Part shown: one piece after another, positions 5,255 through 6,689 of the stretch
Numbering within the stretch: the first letter of the stretch is position 1
How the letters are laid out: each line of letters opens with the position of its first letter
Assembly: GCA_964589725.1 (NCBI GenBank)
Contig: CAZPUJ010000049.1
Span: 1-6,689, forward strand
Direction: 5' to 3'
DNA from: CAYSHJ01 sp964589725
Lineage (GTDB): Bacteria; Planctomycetota; Planctomycetia; Planctomycetales; Planctomycetaceae
DNA length: 6,689 bases
Made by a program: the position numbers and the translations under genes
The notes under the pieces: generated by a model
Told to the model about the DNA's origin: nothing
The model's input: the letters and a program-made list of their open reading frames with translations, nothing else
Databases searched by the model: none

Positions 5255-6689
5255 TCACACAGACGAGCCGCTCACCGCCGGCAGTCGAACAGCGAATGTG
5301 CTGCCGCGTCCGACCTCGCTAGCGACTTCCACTGAACCGCCGAAGACCTGCACCCAATGCTTGACAATCGACAGGCCGAGGCCGGTGCCTCCCAACTCGC
5401 GCGAGCGAGCTTTATCGACGCGATAGAACCGCTCGAAGACGCGGGCTTGATGCGGCTTCGGAATGCCGATGCCTGTATCAGCCACTTCGATCACGACACG
5501 GCGGTCCTCGACATGCGACCGCACCGTGACGCGGCCTCCCGGCGGCGTGTACTTCACCGCGTTGTCGACGAGGTTGTTGAGCACTGCTCGCAAGCCTTCC
5601 TCGTCCGCCCACGCACGCACATCCGCTGGCGGCAGCTCAGAGAGCAGCGATACGTTTTTCGCTTGAGCCACTGCCTGATGTTCGTCCACGCAAGTCTTGA
5701 TCGTGTCCCTGATGCAGACCGGCACCAGTTCGACGGACGCATCGGCCGACTCAATGCGAGCAAGACTCAATAAGTCGAGAATCAAGCGATGCAGCCGCTC
5801 CGCCTGTTCGTCGATTCGTTCGAGGAACTTTCGATTATTGGCCGGATCGTCGATCGCACCGTCAAGCAGCGTTTCCGTGTAAGCCTGAATCGTCGTGAGC
5901 GGCGTTTTCAACTCGTGCGACACGTTCGAGACGAACTCGCGGCGCACGTTTTCGAGACGCCGCAGTTCGCTGACGTCGTGCAAGACGAGCACTGCTCCCG
6001 GCGGAGGATCGCCCGGCAACGGTGACGCAATCAAGGCCACAACCGCGCCGGTGCGTGGAACTTCGTATTCGATCCGTTCCGGCAGGCGACCTTCGAGCAC
6101 CTCCGTGACCACCTTTTGGATGCGCGGATGCCGAGCCGCCTCGAACAGCGAACGTCCCGCCGCCTGCGCCGTCGGCAAATCGAGCAACGGTCTGGCCGTT
6201 GGATTCGCATACAGAATGTTCTGGCGCGCGTCGATCACGACGACCCCTTCGACCATCGAGCCGAGAACCGTTTCGATCAGCTCGCTGTGTTCGTCGTTCT
6301 CGCGGCGTCCCATGCGAAGCTGCTCGATCCGATTGGCCAACTCGCGGCTCATCGTGTTGAACGCGGCCGCCAGCGTGCCGATCTCGTCGCGATTTCGCAC
6401 GATCACCTGCTGATCGAGATCGCCGGCCGCGATCGCTTGCGCGGCGTGCGTCAGGGTTTCGATCGGCAGCACGAGCCGTCGTACCCACAAAGACGTCGCT
6501 ATCAACGCGAAGGTCACGACGGTCGCTGTGACGCCCCACACCCAACGAGCCGTCACCGCCAGACGATGTTCAAACGGCATCCACGGCAACGCCACTCGCA
6601 CGAAGCCCAGCGGCTGCTCGCGCGGTCCGACGCGGAGTGCGCAATACAAAAATGGTTCATTCACCGATTGGCTGGACCGCCGCGCGAAC
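5255..6689 (-). CDS. phoR: PhoR-type sensor histidine kinase (5' end outside window)
   Basis: A membrane sensor kinase that would phosphorylate a PhoB/PhoP-type regulator when phosphate is scarce. The frame is open from the window edge, and 477 residues are visible. Residues 1-45 are the end of an extracytoplasmic sensor segment (NEPFLYCALRVG, QPLGFVRVALP). A TM follows at about 49-69, HAMP at 70-120 (LVLPIETLTHAAQAIAAGDL, DEIGTLAAAFNTMS) and PAS at about 134-235 (MVEGVVVIDARQNILYANP). The DHp domain has phospho-acceptor His258 in FVSNVSHELKTPLTTIQAY. The HATPase domain shows the N box NNLVDNAVKYTPPGG, G1 DTGIGIP, F box ERFYRVDKARS, G2 GGTGLGLSIVKH and tail GRGSTFAVRLP. All catalytic motifs are intact. 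The extracytoplasmic sensor makes it more like Bacillus PhoR than E. coli PhoR. Its place directly before the DUF47-pit and pst genes supports the phosphate role over another kinase of the family. A phoB gene is expected upstream of the visible part. Confidence 0.9.
   Translation of the reverse strand, partial: FARRSSQSVNEPFLYCALRVGPREQPLGFVRVALPWMPFEHRLAVTARWVWGVTATVVTFALIATSLWVRRLVLPIETLTHAAQAIAAGDLDQQVIVRNRDEIGTLAAAFNTMSRELANRIEQLRMGRRENDEHSELIETVLGSMVEGVVVIDARQNILYANPTARPLLDLPTAQAAGRSLFEAARHPRIQKVVTEVLEGRLPERIEYEVPRTGAVVALIASPLPGDPPPGAVLVLHDVSELRRLENVRREFVSNVSHELKTPLTTIQAYTETLLDGAIDDPANNRKFLERIDEQAERLHRLILDLLSLARIESADASVELVPVCIRDTIKTCVDEHQAVAQAKNVSLLSELPPADVRAWADEEGLRAVLNNLVDNAVKYTPPGGRVTVRSHVEDRRVVIEVADTGIGIPKPHQARVFERFYRVDKARSRELGGTGLGLSIVKHWVQVFGGSVEVASEVGRGSTFAVRLPAVSGSSV

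Noticed and set aside
4490..5335. 281-aa plus-strand open frame opposite the DUF47 gene
   Set aside because: It is a mirror of the well-supported minus-strand gene, is rich in Arg/His/Gln with no recognisable domain, and runs through the repeat array.

Overview
The window is about 6.7 kb of a bacterial phosphate-starvation (Pho) locus. Every real gene lies on the minus strand. In order of transcription, from high to low coordinates, they are: a PhoR-type sensor histidine kinase (5' end cut by the window edge), a DUF47/PhoU-like Pit accessory protein, a PiT-family phosphate permease, a roughly 480-base gene-poor gap, the phosphate-binding lipoprotein PstS, the permease subunit PstC, and the permease subunit PstA (3' end cut by the window edge). 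The GC-rich sequence, the kinase with an extracytoplasmic sensor segment plus HAMP and PAS, the long-linker PstS lipoprotein and the divergent PstA suggest a planctomycete. That is inferred from protein style; no rRNA or other marker is present.

Region by region: 5255-6689 is phoR. The 171-base gap 5084-5254 carries a perfect two-copy 22-bp tandem repeat that resolves into four CTT(C/A)ACG units at exact 11-bp intervals, which is the geometry of a Pho box. 3328-5083 is a two-gene unit, DUF47 protein then PiT permease, with a 40-base spacer. 2846-3327 holds no intact gene. It contains a decayed piece of a second PhoR-like kinase, in which an H-box is joined out of frame to a C-terminal G2 box, then a nested palindromic element, then a candidate Pho box upstream of pstS. 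1-2845 is pstS-pstC-pstA; pstC and pstA overlap by ATGA. pstB and phoU would be expected beyond position 1, and phoB beyond position 6689, but neither is visible.

Together the genes combine sensing (PhoR) with two uptake routes: the ATP-driven high-affinity Pst system and the ion-gradient-driven PiT carrier with its PhoU-like partner. The gene content is well known. The less ordinary signals are the phased repeat array, whose better promoter geometry points antisense into phoR, the kinase fossil, the nested palindrome, and the inserts and altered EAA motif in PstA. I did not find a wholly new system here.
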